This document shows, in pieces, positions 1-8,835 of a stretch of DNA of 64,000 nucleotides. Both the position numbers and the translations under genes were made by a program. The notes beneath the pieces are model-generated. The model saw nothing but the letters and a program-made list of their open reading frames with translations, was not told the origin of the DNA and made no database searches. How positions within the stretch are numbered: position 1 is the stretch's first letter; each line of letters begins with the position of its first letter. Source of the stretch: Chlamydiota bacterium (GTDB lineage Bacteria > Auribacterota > Tritonobacteria > UBA1439); contig JAAYCL010000022.1 of NCBI GenBank assembly GCA_012729785.1, forward strand, positions 22,567 through 86,566, in the 5' to 3' direction.

Positions 1-1119
1 CTCGTTGACCTCCTCCTCGGTCCAGAAGTACTCCTGGAGACTCTGCACCCACTCGAAGTAGGAGACGGTGACGCCGCCCGCGTTGGCGAGGATGTCGGGC
101 ACCACCGTGATGCCGCGGCGCAGGAGGACCGCCTCGCCCGCGGAGCTGATCGGGGCGTTGGCCGCCTCGACGATGATTTTGGCGCGCACCCGCGCGGCGT
201 TCTCCTCGGTGATCTGCCCCCCCAGTGCGGCGGGGATGAGGATGTCGCACGGCGTCTCGAGAAGCTGGGCGTTGGTGAGCGCCTTCCCCCCCGCGAACCC
301 CTTCACCGTCCCGGTCCTCTCCGCGTGCAGGAGCAGCGCCGGGACGTCGAGCCCGGCCGGGGCGTGCACGCCGCCGTGCACGTCGCTCACTGCGACGATC
401 TTCCCGCCGTGTTCGTGGATGATCCGGACGGAGTGCGCGCCGACGTTCCCGAACCCCTGAATCGCGAACGAGCAGCGGCTGAGCTCCGTTCCGGCATGGA
501 GGCAGACCTGCTCGGTCACGTAGAAGACCCCGCGCGCCGTCGCCTCGATCCGCCCCTTGGAGCCCCCGAGGCAGATCGGCTTGCCCGTGACCACGCCCGG
601 GACCGAGTGGCCGTGGTTCATGCTGAAGGTGTCCATGATCCAGCTCATCACCTTCGGGTTCGTGTTCATGTCGGGGGCGGGGATATCCCTGTCGGGGCCG
701 ATGATGATCGCGATCTCGCTCGTGTAGCGCCGCGTCAGGTGCTCGAGCTCACGCTCGGACATCTTCGACGGGTCGCAGACCACGCCGCCCTTCGAGCCGC
801 CGTACGGGATGTTGACGAGCGCGCACTTCCAGGTCATCAGCATCGCCAGCGCCGTGATCTCGTCCAGGTCTACCTGCGGGTGGTAGCGGATACCGCCCTT
901 GCAGGGCCCCCGCTCCATGCTGTGCTGGACACGGTAGCCGGTGAAGACCTTGGTGTGGCCGTCGTCCATCCGGATCGGCACGGAGACGATGAGGGTTCGC
1001 TGCGGCTTCTTCAGCTTCTCGTGGATGTCCGGGTCGAGCCCGAGCTTCCCGGCGGCGTTCTCGAGCTGTTTGAGCGCCAACTCGAGCGGCCCCTGTTCGT
1101 CCTGAAGCGGCTTGTTCAT
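1..1119 (-). CDS. gdhA: Glu/Leu/Phe/Val dehydrogenase (glutamate dehydrogenase), C-terminus cut by window edge
   Basis: Oxidative deamination of glutamate to 2-oxoglutarate (or the reverse, assimilating ammonia), cytosolic. The 373 visible residues begin MNKPLQDEQGPLELALKQLE and carry the family's substrate-binding motif PCKGGIRYHP, the catalytic-lysine region YGGSKGGVVCDP, the PAPDMNT motif and a Rossmann segment IQGFGNVGAH, followed by AALGGQITEENA and ILANAGGVTVSYFEW, all typical of the roughly 420-residue hexameric GDH. The start ATG at 1119 has an AGAGAGGG Shine-Dalgarno about 8 nt upstream. The reading frame is still open at base 1, so about 45 residues are missing. It lies 27 bp downstream of the serA-like gene on the same strand and is probably the last gene of a DUF1015-serA-gdhA operon. 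Cofactor preference (NAD or NADP) cannot be read from this. Confidence 0.93.
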   Translation of the reverse strand, partial: MNKPLQDEQGPLELALKQLENAAGKLGLDPDIHEKLKKPQRTLIVSVPIRMDDGHTKVFTGYRVQHSMERGPCKGGIRYHPQVDLDEITALAMLMTWKCALVNIPYGGSKGGVVCDPSKMSERELEHLTRRYTSEIAIIIGPDRDIPAPDMNTNPKVMSWIMDTFSMNHGHSVPGVVTGKPICLGGSKGRIEATARGVFYVTEQVCLHAGTELSRCSFAIQGFGNVGAHSVRIIHEHGGKIVAVSDVHGGVHAPAGLDVPALLLHAERTGTVKGFAGGKALTNAQLLETPCDILIPAALGGQITEENAARVRAKIIVEAANAPISSAGEAVLLRRGITVVPDILANAGGVTVSYFEWVQSLQEYFWTEEEVNE

Positions 1120-1146
1120 CGTGCGCGCCCTCTCTTTGCAGGCGTC

Positions 1147-2067
1147 TTACGCCGTCAGCTTCTCGACCACGAGCGCCGCGATCTCGGTGCCCACGCGGAA
1201 CTGGCCCTCGGCGGTGGAGGCGCCGATGTGCGGGGTGGCGACCACGTTCTCGAGCTTCAGGAGCGGGTTGTCGGGCGCGGGGGGCTCGACCTCGAAGACG
1301 TCGAGGGCGGCGCCGCGCACCTTGCCGCTCTGCAGCGCCTCGTAGAGGGCCGCTTCGTCCACGACCCCTCCGCGCGCGCAGTTGATGATGATGACGCCCT
1401 TCTTCATCATGGCGAACTGCTTCTCCCCGATCAGGTGCGTCGATTCCTTCGTCTTGGGGAGGTGCAGGGAGATGATGTCGGACTCTCTCAAGGTGGTCTC
1501 GAGATCGCAGGTGTCCATCAGGGGCGCCTGGACGAGAGGGGCGCAGCGGCTGGTCCGGGCGCAGGTGGTCACCCGCATCCCGAGGCCGAGGGCCCGGACG
1601 GCCATCTCCTGCCCGATGCGGCCGATGCCGATGATGCCCAGCCGCTTGCCGTAGAGCTCCGTCCCCGCGAATTTCTTCTTCTCCCACTTGCCCGCCTTGA
1701 CCGAGGCGTCGGCGGCGGGGATCTTCCGGGCGACGGCGAAGATCAGCCCGATCGCGAGCTCGGCGACGGAGACGGAGGATGCGCGGGGGGTGTTGACCAC
1801 GGGGATGCCCCGTTCCTTGGCGCAGGCGACGTCGATGTTGTCGAGGCCGACGCCGCCGCGGGCGATGACCTGCAGCTTCCCGCCCGCCTCGATGACCTTG
1901 CGCGTGATCTTGGTCGCGCTCCGGACGATGACCGCGTGGTAGTCGCCGATGCATCCGACGAGATCGTCCTCCTTGAGGCCGGTCTTCTCGGTCACCTCGA
2001 GACCCGCGCCCTTGAGGATCGCCACCGCCTCCTTCGCCACCGGATCACAGATCAGCACCTTCTTCAT
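1147..2067 (-). CDS. serA: D-3-phosphoglycerate dehydrogenase (short form without ACT domain)
   Basis: NAD-dependent 2-hydroxyacid dehydrogenase, most likely the first enzyme of serine synthesis (3-phosphoglycerate to 3-phosphohydroxypyruvate). The protein (306 aa from MKKVLICDP) has the nucleotide-binding motif GIIGIGRIGQEMA and the catalytic Arg-Glu-His set in NCARGGVVDEAAL, DVFEVEPP and ATPHIGASTAEGQ. Start 2067 is chosen because GGGAGG lies about 8 nt upstream; an in-frame ATG at 2085 would add six residues but has no better site. The regulatory ACT/ASB domains of long SerA enzymes are absent, so serine feedback through them is not expected. serC is divergent next door, and pairing of serC, serA and DUF1015 is common, which favours SerA over another hydroxyacid dehydrogenase. 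Confidence 0.9.
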   Translation of the reverse strand: MKKVLICDPVAKEAVAILKGAGLEVTEKTGLKEDDLVGCIGDYHAVIVRSATKITRKVIEAGGKLQVIARGGVGLDNIDVACAKERGIPVVNTPRASSVSVAELAIGLIFAVARKIPAADASVKAGKWEKKKFAGTELYGKRLGIIGIGRIGQEMAVRALGLGMRVTTCARTSRCAPLVQAPLMDTCDLETTLRESDIISLHLPKTKESTHLIGEKQFAMMKKGVIIINCARGGVVDEAALYEALQSGKVRGAALDVFEVEPPAPDNPLLKLENVVATPHIGASTAEGQFRVGTEIAALVVEKLTA

Positions 2068-2095
2068 CCCCGTTCCTCCCCTCATGCAGGCCGCG

Positions 2096-3409
2096 TCATC
2101 GCGGCAGGTTCAACGCGTTCAGCACCAGCCCGGTGTACAGCTTCGGATAGAAATCGGTCGACTTCTGCGGCATCCGCTCGCCGTTCCCGGCGACACGGGC
2201 GACCTCCTCGGCCCGCGTCGGATTGAGAAAGACCGCCGCCTGGAATGCGCCGGTGTCCACCGCCCGCACGGCGGCGTCGGCGTACCGCTCGTAGGAGACG
2301 TGCGCCTCCTCCTCCAGTTTCCGCTTGTCGATGCCGAGGAGCGTTTCGAGGACGGCGTGGATGATGCTCACGTCGAGCCGCTTCCAGTCCGCCGAGGCGT
2401 CCGCCGGCATCGACGCGGCGACGGCCGCCTCGTCGTTGAGGCGGAGAACGGTGAAGGTTTTGCCGAGGTAGAGTCCGAAGCGGTGGTCGCCGGGGCGGTC
2501 GGTTTTCATCCCCGCAAGCAGTTCGTCAAGCCCGCCGCAGCGCTCGAGGGTGAAGAGGCGCGCGAGCCGTGCGGGGAAGGCCGCGAGCTCGTCGGGGGGG
2601 AGGTGGTGCAGCAGGCGGTGCGTGGGGAGGACGGTGAGCCCCGGGTCCTCCATCGCGACGAACGCCATGATGTGGGAGTCGAAATTCTCGTTGCCGGGCA
2701 GGCACCGCACCCCCTTCTCCCGCATCTCGCGCCGGTAGTTCAGCGCCGTCTCGTAGCGGTGGTGGCCGTCGGCGATAAAGAGCGACTTGGCCTCCATCAG
2801 CGACTGCACCTCGCGGTGCACCGCGGGATCGGTCACGACCCAGACCCGGTGGACCACCCCGTCGTCGTCGCGCGCCTCGACGTCGGGCGGGCCGCCGGTC
2901 TTCCGGGCGAGGGCGCCGGCGACCGCCCCCTCCGGGTCGGAGTAGAGCATGAAGATCAGGCCCGACTGCACCGCGGTCGCGCGCATCAGGTTGAGGCGGT
3001 CCGCCTTGGGCCCCGCGAGGGTGCGTTCGTGCGGCATCACGCCGCCCTTCTTGAACTCCTCCAGCCCGCCGAGGGCGATGAAGCCGCGCCGGGTCTTGAC
3101 GGGGCCGCCCGCGAACGAGTACTCCTGGGCGTAGACGTACAACGCTTCCCGCTCGTCGCGGACCAGGACGCGTTCCGCGACGCACCGGTCGAAGAAGGAG
3201 CGCGCACGGGTGTACTGGTTGTCGGCGGGCGTGTCCTGCGGCGTGGTGGCGCCTTTGGAGAAGCGCACGATATGGTGCGGATGCCGCCGGTAGTAGATCT
3301 CCTGCAGTTCCGGCGTGATCTTGTCGTACGGCTCCGCGAAGACGAGGCCGGTATCCGGGACCTTCTCCGGGTTGTAGCGGTATCCCCTGAACGGATAGAC
3401 AAACGCCAT
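2096..3409 (-). CDS. DUF1015 family protein
   Basis: Protein of 437 aa belonging by sequence to DUF1015 (HTH-like family often found beside serA/serC). Visible family hallmarks are the N-terminal PFRGYRYNPEKV, the VFAEPYDKI segment, the NQYTRARSFFDRCV block, the IADGHHRYETAL motif in the middle and the C-terminal ERMPQKSTDFYPKLYTGLVL. The conserved DGHHR and MPQKST motifs look like active-site material, but no biochemical role is established; a link to serine metabolism rests only on gene neighbourhood. Start 3409 is chosen over the longer frame to 3475 because GGGAGGG sits 5 to 6 nt upstream and the family begins near this residue. First gene of the minus-strand operon, 28 bp before serA, behind the promoter at 3447-3475. 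Confidence 0.88.
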   Translation of the reverse strand: MAFVYPFRGYRYNPEKVPDTGLVFAEPYDKITPELQEIYYRRHPHHIVRFSKGATTPQDTPADNQYTRARSFFDRCVAERVLVRDEREALYVYAQEYSFAGGPVKTRRGFIALGGLEEFKKGGVMPHERTLAGPKADRLNLMRATAVQSGLIFMLYSDPEGAVAGALARKTGGPPDVEARDDDGVVHRVWVVTDPAVHREVQSLMEAKSLFIADGHHRYETALNYRREMREKGVRCLPGNENFDSHIMAFVAMEDPGLTVLPTHRLLHHLPPDELAAFPARLARLFTLERCGGLDELLAGMKTDRPGDHRFGLYLGKTFTVLRLNDEAAVAASMPADASADWKRLDVSIIHAVLETLLGIDKRKLEEEAHVSYERYADAAVRAVDTGAFQAAVFLNPTRAEEVARVAGNGERMPQKSTDFYPKLYTGLVLNALNLPR

Positions 3410-3446
3410 CGCGACCCTCCCAGCAGATGGTGGTGACGAGGATTCT

Positions 3447-3475
3447 ATGATAGGCGGGCGGAGCCGGCGCGTCAA
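3447..3475 (-). promoter_or_regulatory. sigma-70-type promoter for DUF1015-serA-gdhA
   Basis: Read on the minus strand: TTGACG (3475-3470), a 17-nt spacer, then TATCAT (3452-3447). Both hexamers are one to two bases from consensus and the spacing is ideal. Transcription would start near 3440, giving a leader of about 30 nt before the ATG at 3409. It lies in the 176-bp gap between the divergent DUF1015 and serC starts. Confidence 0.7.
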
Positions 3476-3585
3476 CCGTATTCCCCGCCCCCCGGCAACT
3501 CCCGCTGGACGGGAGGGGGGCGCTCGTAGTAGTATAACGGCCGCACAGACAGGCGACGCGGTTGCGTCAGACAGGAGGCGGGGAT

Positions 3586-4671
3586 ATGGGAAAGCGGGTG
3601 TTCAACTTCTACGCGGGGCCGGCGACGCTCCCGCTCAAGGCGCTCAAGGCGGCCAGGAGCGAGCTTCTCGACTTCCGCGGGAGCGGGATGTCGGTCTGCG
3701 AGATCAGCCACCGGTCGAAGGATTTTCAGGCGGTTATCGACGAGGCGACGGCCCTCGTGAAGGAGCTGTACGCCGTCCCCGCCGGGTTCCACGTCCTCTG
3801 GCTCCACGGCGGCGCGTCGACGCAGTTCTTCCACATCCCGTGGAACCTCTCGCTCGAGGGGAAGCCGCTCTCCTACATCCACACCGGCGCGTGGGCGAAG
3901 GCGGCGATCAAGGAGGCGGGCTTTTTCGGCGAGGTGCAGATACCCGCCTCGTCCGAGGATGCGAACTTCAACTACATCCCGCGGGATTTCCGCATCGACC
4001 CCAACTCGTCGTACCTCCACATCACCTCCAACGAGACGATCGGCGGGATCGAGTGGTTCAGGTTCCCCGCCACGGGCCAGGTGCCGCTCGTGGTGGACGC
4101 CTCGTCGGACTTCCTGAGCCACCCGGTCGACTGGTCCTCGGTGGCGCTTCTCTACGCCGGCGCGCAGAAGAACCTCGGCCCCGCGGGCGTCGCGGTGGTG
4201 ATCGTCAGGGAGGATATGGTGGCGCGGGCCCGCGCGAAGAAGCTCCCCACGATGGTCTCCTACGGGACCCATGTGGACAAGGGGTCGATGCACAACACGC
4301 CCCCCTGCTTCGCCATCTACCTCTCGCTGCTGGCGCTGCGCGAGCTCAAGGAGAAGGGCGGGCTGCCGTACATCGAGAAGCTCAACAAGAGGAAGGCGAA
4401 CGCGCTCTACTCGATGATCGATCGATCGGGGGGGTTCTACCGCCCGTTCGCGCGCAAGGATTCCCGCTCGCGGATGAACGTGACCTTCCGCCTGCCGACC
4501 GCGGAACTCGAGGAGAAGTGCGCCGCCGAGGCGAAGGCGCGCGGCCTGATCGGGCTGAAGGGGCATCGGAGCGTGGGCGGGATGCGCGCCTCGATCTACA
4601 ACGCGATGCCGATGAAGGGGGTCAAGGCCCTGATCGCGTTCCTCGAGGAGTTCATGAAGGCCAACAGCTGA
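3586..4671 (+). CDS. serC: Phosphoserine aminotransferase
   Basis: Pyridoxal-phosphate enzyme converting 3-phosphohydroxypyruvate and glutamate to phosphoserine and 2-oxoglutarate. 361 aa, the normal length. Visible signatures: N-terminal VFNFYAGPATLPLKAL, GSGMSVCEISHRSKDF, the LHGGASTQF substrate/cofactor loop, the PLP-lysine region YAGAQKNLGPAGVAVV, and C-terminal GHRSVGGMRASIYNAMP. The start ATG at 3586 has AGGAGG (3573-3578) 7 nt upstream; an earlier in-frame start at 3562 would add an unconserved tail. Divergent from the DUF1015-serA operon, so the serine genes sit back to back. A TATAAC at 3533-3538 could be its -10 box but lacks a good -35. A GC stem-loop follows the stop. Confidence 0.96.
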   Translation: MGKRVFNFYAGPATLPLKALKAARSELLDFRGSGMSVCEISHRSKDFQAVIDEATALVKELYAVPAGFHVLWLHGGASTQFFHIPWNLSLEGKPLSYIHTGAWAKAAIKEAGFFGEVQIPASSEDANFNYIPRDFRIDPNSSYLHITSNETIGGIEWFRFPATGQVPLVVDASSDFLSHPVDWSSVALLYAGAQKNLGPAGVAVVIVREDMVARARAKKLPTMVSYGTHVDKGSMHNTPPCFAIYLSLLALRELKEKGGLPYIEKLNKRKANALYSMIDRSGGFYRPFARKDSRSRMNVTFRLPTAELEEKCAAEAKARGLIGLKGHRSVGGMRASIYNAMPMKGVKALIAFLEEFMKANS

Positions 4672-4701
4672 TCGTTCACGCAGAGGCATGACCGCGGCAG
4701 A

Positions 4702-4727
4702 CCGCGGGGCCTTTCGGGGCCCCGCGG
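4702..4727 (+). terminator. Strong GC stem-loop after serC (no U-tract)
   Basis: Perfect 10-bp inverted repeat CCGCGGGGCC / GGCCCCGCGG with a 6-nt loop (TTTCGG), 30 bp after the serC stop. There is no run of T after it, so it is either a weak or Rho-assisted terminator, or an mRNA 3'-end stabiliser. Confidence 0.45.
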
Positions 4728-4749
4728 CGCCGCAAAGGGGCGTGTCGGG

Positions 4750-5463
4750 ATGGCCGCGCTCTGGGCGAGGTTCAAGAGGCGGATCGAGCCGCCGGAGCGG
4801 CTCCTGGGGCTCAACTTCGGCGACGAGCGGGAGAGGTTCCGGGCCCTGCTGGAGCGGACCGGCCGCGATGCGCGCATCCTCGACGTGGGGGCCGGCGGGA
4901 TGCGGATGCTCCCGGGGATCGTCACGATGGAGCTGTGCCCGACCGCCACGACCGACGTGGCCGGAGACGCCCTGGACCTTCCGTTCCGCACCGGCTCCCT
5001 CGACGGGGTGATGATCCTGAACGTGCTGGAGCACGTGCGGGATCCCGCAAGGGTTGCGGCGGAGATCGGGAGGGTGCTGCGGCCCGGGGGCGCCGTCTAC
5101 GCCGTGGCGCCGTTCGTTTTTCCGTACCACGAGGCGCCCGAAGACCATTGGCGCTACTCGGTCTCGGGCATCGCCCTCCTCTTCGAGCGGCTGGGCTTCC
5201 AAAAGGCGTTCAACGGCTTCCAGAAGGGGCCCTGCTCGACGTACCTCCGCCTCTCGGTCCATTTCTGGGCGCTCTTCTTCTCGTGCAACCGGGTCCTGCT
5301 CTACAAGATCTTCCGGGTGCTCTTCTCGTACCTCTTCTCGCCGTTCAGGTTCTTCGATCATATCGTCTACCGGTACACGCTCGCGCACGTGGTCTGTTCG
5401 AGCGTCTATTTCATCGGGGTGAAGGCTCCCGGGACGGCGTGCGGCCCGTCCGCGCGGGCGTGA
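4750..5463 (+). CDS. SAM-dependent methyltransferase (type 11)
   Basis: Class I methyltransferase of 237 aa. The SAM-binding motif I is RILDVGAGG (about residues 43-51), motif II region TDVAGDALDLPF, motif III LDGVMILNVLEHV, then EIGRVLRPGGAVYAVAPF, the arrangement of the Methyltransf_11 fold. PFVFPYHEAPEDHWRYS is typical of methyltransferases found in glycan and lipid loci. The C-terminal third is rich in Phe, Leu and Tyr (around residues 175-200) and may sit at the membrane surface. The methyl acceptor is unknown. The start at 4750 has only a weak ribosome site. It is 17 bp before the adenine deaminase start and upstream of the polysaccharide locus, which may be its pathway. Confidence 0.85.
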   Translation: MAALWARFKRRIEPPERLLGLNFGDERERFRALLERTGRDARILDVGAGGMRMLPGIVTMELCPTATTDVAGDALDLPFRTGSLDGVMILNVLEHVRDPARVAAEIGRVLRPGGAVYAVAPFVFPYHEAPEDHWRYSVSGIALLFERLGFQKAFNGFQKGPCSTYLRLSVHFWALFFSCNRVLLYKIFRVLFSYLFSPFRFFDHIVYRYTLAHVVCSSVYFIGVKAPGTACGPSARA

Positions 5464-5480
5464 TCCGGGGAGGAGGCGGG

Positions 5481-7229
5481 ATGGAACGCCTGGACAGGAT
5501 GATCAGGGTGGCGCGCGGGAAGGCCAAGGCCGACGTGGTGTTGCGGAACGGCCGGGTCGTCAACGTCTACACCGGGGAGTGCGTCGAGACGGACGTGGCG
5601 ATCCTCGGGGACCGGATCGTCGGGCTCGGGAGCTACCGCGGGGCGAAAGAGTACGACGTCGCGGGGCGGTTCGTCGCCCCGGGGTTCATCGACGCGCATA
5701 TCCACCTCGAGAGCGCGATGGTGACGGTGCCCGAGTTCGCCCGGGTCGTCGTGCCGATGGGCACCACGTCGGTGGTGAGCGACCCCCACGAGATCGCCAA
5801 CGTGATGGGCCTCGAGGGGATCAACTACATGCTCAGGTCGAGCAAGTACAACCCCCTCAACGTGTTCGTGATGGTCCCCTCCTGCGTGCCGTCGTCCCCG
5901 CTTGAGACGCCGGGGGCGGTGCTGCGGGCGACCGACATCCTCTTCTTCCTCAACCAGGAGTGGGTCCTGGGCCTTGCCGAGATGATGGACTATCCCGGCC
6001 TCCTCGCCTGCGACCCGGCGATTCTCGACAAGGTGAGGATCGCGGGCCGCAGGATCATCGACGGACACGCCCCCGGCCTTTCGGGAAAGGATCTGTGCGC
6101 CTACATCGCCGCCGGGATCTCCTCGGACCACGAGTGCGTGACGGAAGAGGAGGCGCGCGAGAAGCTCCGCCTGGGGATGACCGTGATGATCCGCGAGGGG
6201 GGGTGCGCGCGTAACATGGAGGCGCTCCTGCCTCTCGTCACCCCCGCGACCGCCCCGCACTGCGCCTTCTGCACCGACGACCGACACCCCCAGGCGCTGA
6301 TCTCCGAGGGGCACATGAACGGCGTCCTCAGGAAGGCGGTGCGGCTGGGGCTCGACCCGGTGACGGCGATCACGCTCTGCACCCTGAACCCGGCCCGCCA
6401 CTACGGCCTCGACGGGCTCGGCGCGGTGGCCCCCGGGAAGATCGCCGACATCGTCGTCCTCGAAGACCTGGACGGATTCTCGGTCGAGATGGTTTTCAAG
6501 AACGGCCGCCTCGCCGCCCAAGACGGCGCGCTCATCCCCGGCGTTCCCGGCGCGCCCCGGCCGCCCGAGCCGCTGCGCGGCTCGATCAACATCCAGTGGC
6601 TCGCGCGCGAGCAGTTTGAGATCCCCGCGTCCCGCGGGCGTCTCCGCGCGATCGCGCTTGTCCCGGGGCAGCTCCTCACGCGCCTGGAGCTCGTGAAGCC
6701 CTCCGTCCTCTCCGGGCGAGTGGTCGCCGATCCGGGGCGCGACCTATTGAAGATCGCCGTCATCGAGCGCCACCACGCCTCCCCGAATATCGGCCTGGGG
6801 ATCGTGCGCGGCTTCGGCCTGACGCGGGGCGCGATCGCCTCCTCCGTCGCCCACGACTCGCACAACATCGTCGCCGTCGGCACGAACGACGCCGACATCC
6901 TGGAGGCGGTGATCAAGATCAGGAAGCTCCAGGGGGGGCTCACCGCGGTGGTGGACGGGAAGCTCATCGCGAGCGTCGCCCTCCCGATCGCAGGACTGAT
7001 GTCGGAGAAGTCCGTCCGCGAGGTCGGGGACGAGCTCGACGCCCTGATCGCGGCCGCCCGTCGGATGGGCTGCAGGCTTGAGGACCCGTTCATGATGCTC
7101 TCGTTTTTGTCGCTCTCGGTGATCCCAGAGCTCAAGCTCACCGACAAGGGGCTCGTGGACGTTTCGGCGCAGAAGATCGTTCCGCTCTTCGCGCAGGAGA
7201 GGGCGGGCGGAAAGGGCGCGCGGCGATGA
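5481..7229 (+). CDS. ade: Adenine deaminase
   Basis: Hydrolyses adenine to hypoxanthine and ammonia (purine salvage). 582 aa, typical of the bacterial Ade family. N-terminal amidohydrolase metal site GFIDAHIHLESAMV, then VVSDPHEIANV, IDGHAPGLSGKDL, SDHECVTEEEA and HCAFCTDDRHP, followed by the composite-domain motif LNPARHYGLDGLGAVAPG. The C-terminal adenine-deaminase domain carries HDSHNIVAVGTND and ALPIAGLMS. The ATG at 5481 is preceded by GGGGAGGAGG (5467-5477), an excellent ribosome-binding site. Its stop overlaps the start of a 33-codon ORF (ATGA at 7226-7229), so it may be co-transcribed with the downstream glycan genes although no functional link is evident. Confidence 0.96.
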   Translation: MERLDRMIRVARGKAKADVVLRNGRVVNVYTGECVETDVAILGDRIVGLGSYRGAKEYDVAGRFVAPGFIDAHIHLESAMVTVPEFARVVVPMGTTSVVSDPHEIANVMGLEGINYMLRSSKYNPLNVFVMVPSCVPSSPLETPGAVLRATDILFFLNQEWVLGLAEMMDYPGLLACDPAILDKVRIAGRRIIDGHAPGLSGKDLCAYIAAGISSDHECVTEEEAREKLRLGMTVMIREGGCARNMEALLPLVTPATAPHCAFCTDDRHPQALISEGHMNGVLRKAVRLGLDPVTAITLCTLNPARHYGLDGLGAVAPGKIADIVVLEDLDGFSVEMVFKNGRLAAQDGALIPGVPGAPRPPEPLRGSINIQWLAREQFEIPASRGRLRAIALVPGQLLTRLELVKPSVLSGRVVADPGRDLLKIAVIERHHASPNIGLGIVRGFGLTRGAIASSVAHDSHNIVAVGTNDADILEAVIKIRKLQGGLTAVVDGKLIASVALPIAGLMSEKSVREVGDELDALIAAARRMGCRLEDPFMMLSFLSLSVIPELKLTDKGLVDVSAQKIVPLFAQERAGGKGARR

Positions 7230-7327
7230 GGATCGACGGGGCGCCCATCCTCGCGGCCGCGCCTGATCACGAGGCGGAGATCCTCCGGGCGCTCTCCGCG
7301 CGCCTCGTCGGGGGGCAGCGGCGATGA
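7226..7327 (+). CDS. Small hypothetical ORF (33 aa) bridging ade and the O-antigen-ligase-like gene
   Basis: ATG at 7226 overlaps the ade stop by ATGA, and its TGA (7325-7327) overlaps the ATG of the next gene at 7324 in the same way. The predicted peptide starts MRIDGAPILAAAPDHEAEIL and ends in LVGGQRR; no domain is recognised. The double 4-nt overlap copies the arrangement of real genes in this locus, so it could be translated and couple ribosomes from ade into the polysaccharide operon. It may equally be chance in a high-GC gap of 94 bp. Confidence 0.35.
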   Translation: MRIDGAPILAAAPDHEAEILRALSARLVGGQRR

Positions 7328-8835
7328 ACGGCCCCCCCCGCCGCCCCGGACCCGGCGCCCCGGCGCCCGCCCCACCCCCGGGCGCGGCCCCGGCCCCGCG
7401 CAGCGTCGGGCTGGCGACGAAGATCGGGCTGCTGTTCGCCCTCCTGATCATGGGCAAGGTCGCCTCGATGGCGAAACGGGGGCCGGTGGGGACGGAGGAG
7501 CTTCGGCTCCTCGGGATCGTCCTCGGCGAGATCCTCCTCCTGATCGTGGCCCTCGTCAACGTCAACTTCGTCTTCTACGTGCTGGTCTTTTACGTGCCGT
7601 TCAGCCAGATGCTCCCCGGCGACTACGGCACGGCGGTGAACATCACCAACGTGCTCCTCGTCATCATCGTCTTCGGGCTCTTCTTCAGGAGCATCCGCGA
7701 GGGGGGGCACTTCCTGGTGTCCACGGAGCTGGACCGGCTGATCGGCCTCCACCTGCTACTGACGTTCGTGGCCTTCTTCCGGGCGGCGCTCGCCGAGACG
7801 ATGGACTGGTTCCTCCTCGTGACGCTGATCAAACGGTTCATCACGCCGATCTTCCTCTACTATCTGGCGAGCTGGATCGTGCGGGACCGGCAACAGATCC
7901 AGGACTGCATCTACATCGTGATGTTGACGACGCTGATGGTGGCGTTCCTGGCCACCAAGGACACGCACACGCCGACCCACTTCTCCTGGGAGCGGCGCGA
8001 GGACGCGGGACTGTCGCAGGCGAACCTGCTGGCGGCGTTCTTCGTCTACTACATGTTCTACTACTTCGCCTTCTTCAGCCTCCACGCAAACCAGTTCAAA
8101 TACTGGCTGCTGCTGATATGCATCTACCCGTGCGCGCGGGGGATCATGCTGGCCTTCTCGCGGGGCGGCTACTTCGCCTTCGTCGCGGGGACGCTGTACA
8201 TATGCTGGCTCTACAAGAAGTGGCTCTTCGTGCTGACGGCCGTGGTGATGCTCATGCTGTGGCAGAAGCCGGGGCTCGTCTTGCCGCAGGCGGTCGTGGA
8301 GCGCATCGAGGGGACGACGGTGGAGTACGAGGCCGACTACGGGAAGTCGAAGGTGCGGTTCGAGTCCTCCTCGGCGGGGCGGATCGCGATCTACACGGCC
8401 GGCCTCAAGATGGTGATGCGCTATCCCCTCCTCGGGGTCGGGTACGGACAGTTCCCGGTGCGGGTCGGCGAGTACGACTCGTACGCGGCGGGCAGGGACG
8501 CGCACAACGCGTATCTGCTGATCGCCGCGGAGATGGGGATCCCGGCGCTGCTGGTGTACCTGATGATCGTCTTCCGGCTGCTGCGGTACTCGCTGGCCAT
8601 CTACCGATACGGCACCGATACGATGTACCGGGCGGTCGGGATGGGGTTCGCGACCGGCGTGATCGGATTTCTGGTGGCGAACTTCTTCGGCTGCCGGTTC
8701 AACACCACCGAGACGGTCGGCGTCTGGTGGATCCTCGCCGCGATGATCGTCTTGATCAGGAAGCAGTCGATGATGACGCCCGGCGCCGTGCCCCCGCCTC
8801 CCGTGGCCGTGCGCCCCGCGGGGGGCACGCCGTGA
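7324..8835 (+). CDS. O-antigen ligase / Wzy-like membrane protein
   Basis: Integral membrane protein of 503 aa. After a cytosolic Pro/Ala/Gly-rich N-terminus (residues 1-26) there are about ten to twelve hydrophobic segments. Around residues 340-400 it has a large hydrophilic loop with the Wzy_C/O-antigen-ligase pattern: RIAIYTAGLKMVMRYPLLGVGYGQF followed by DAHNAYLLIAAEMGIPALLVY, where the GxGxxxF and H-N-x-Y-L elements are diagnostic. Such proteins either polymerise undecaprenyl-linked glycan repeats or ligate glycan to a carrier in the periplasm; the two roles cannot be told apart by sequence. It opens the run of glycan genes, and a methyltransferase overlaps its end by GTGA. Confidence 0.85.
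   Translation: MNGPPRRPGPGAPAPAPPPGAAPAPRSVGLATKIGLLFALLIMGKVASMAKRGPVGTEELRLLGIVLGEILLLIVALVNVNFVFYVLVFYVPFSQMLPGDYGTAVNITNVLLVIIVFGLFFRSIREGGHFLVSTELDRLIGLHLLLTFVAFFRAALAETMDWFLLVTLIKRFITPIFLYYLASWIVRDRQQIQDCIYIVMLTTLMVAFLATKDTHTPTHFSWERREDAGLSQANLLAAFFVYYMFYYFAFFSLHANQFKYWLLLICIYPCARGIMLAFSRGGYFAFVAGTLYICWLYKKWLFVLTAVVMLMLWQKPGLVLPQAVVERIEGTTVEYEADYGKSKVRFESSSAGRIAIYTAGLKMVMRYPLLGVGYGQFPVRVGEYDSYAAGRDAHNAYLLIAAEMGIPALLVYLMIVFRLLRYSLAIYRYGTDTMYRAVGMGFATGVIGFLVANFFGCRFNTTETVGVWWILAAMIVLIRKQSMMTPGAVPPPPVAVRPAGGTP

Noticed and set aside
3533-3538. TATAAC as a promoter for serC
   Set aside because: No -35-like hexamer at 16 to 18 nt; only mentioned as possible in the serC entry.
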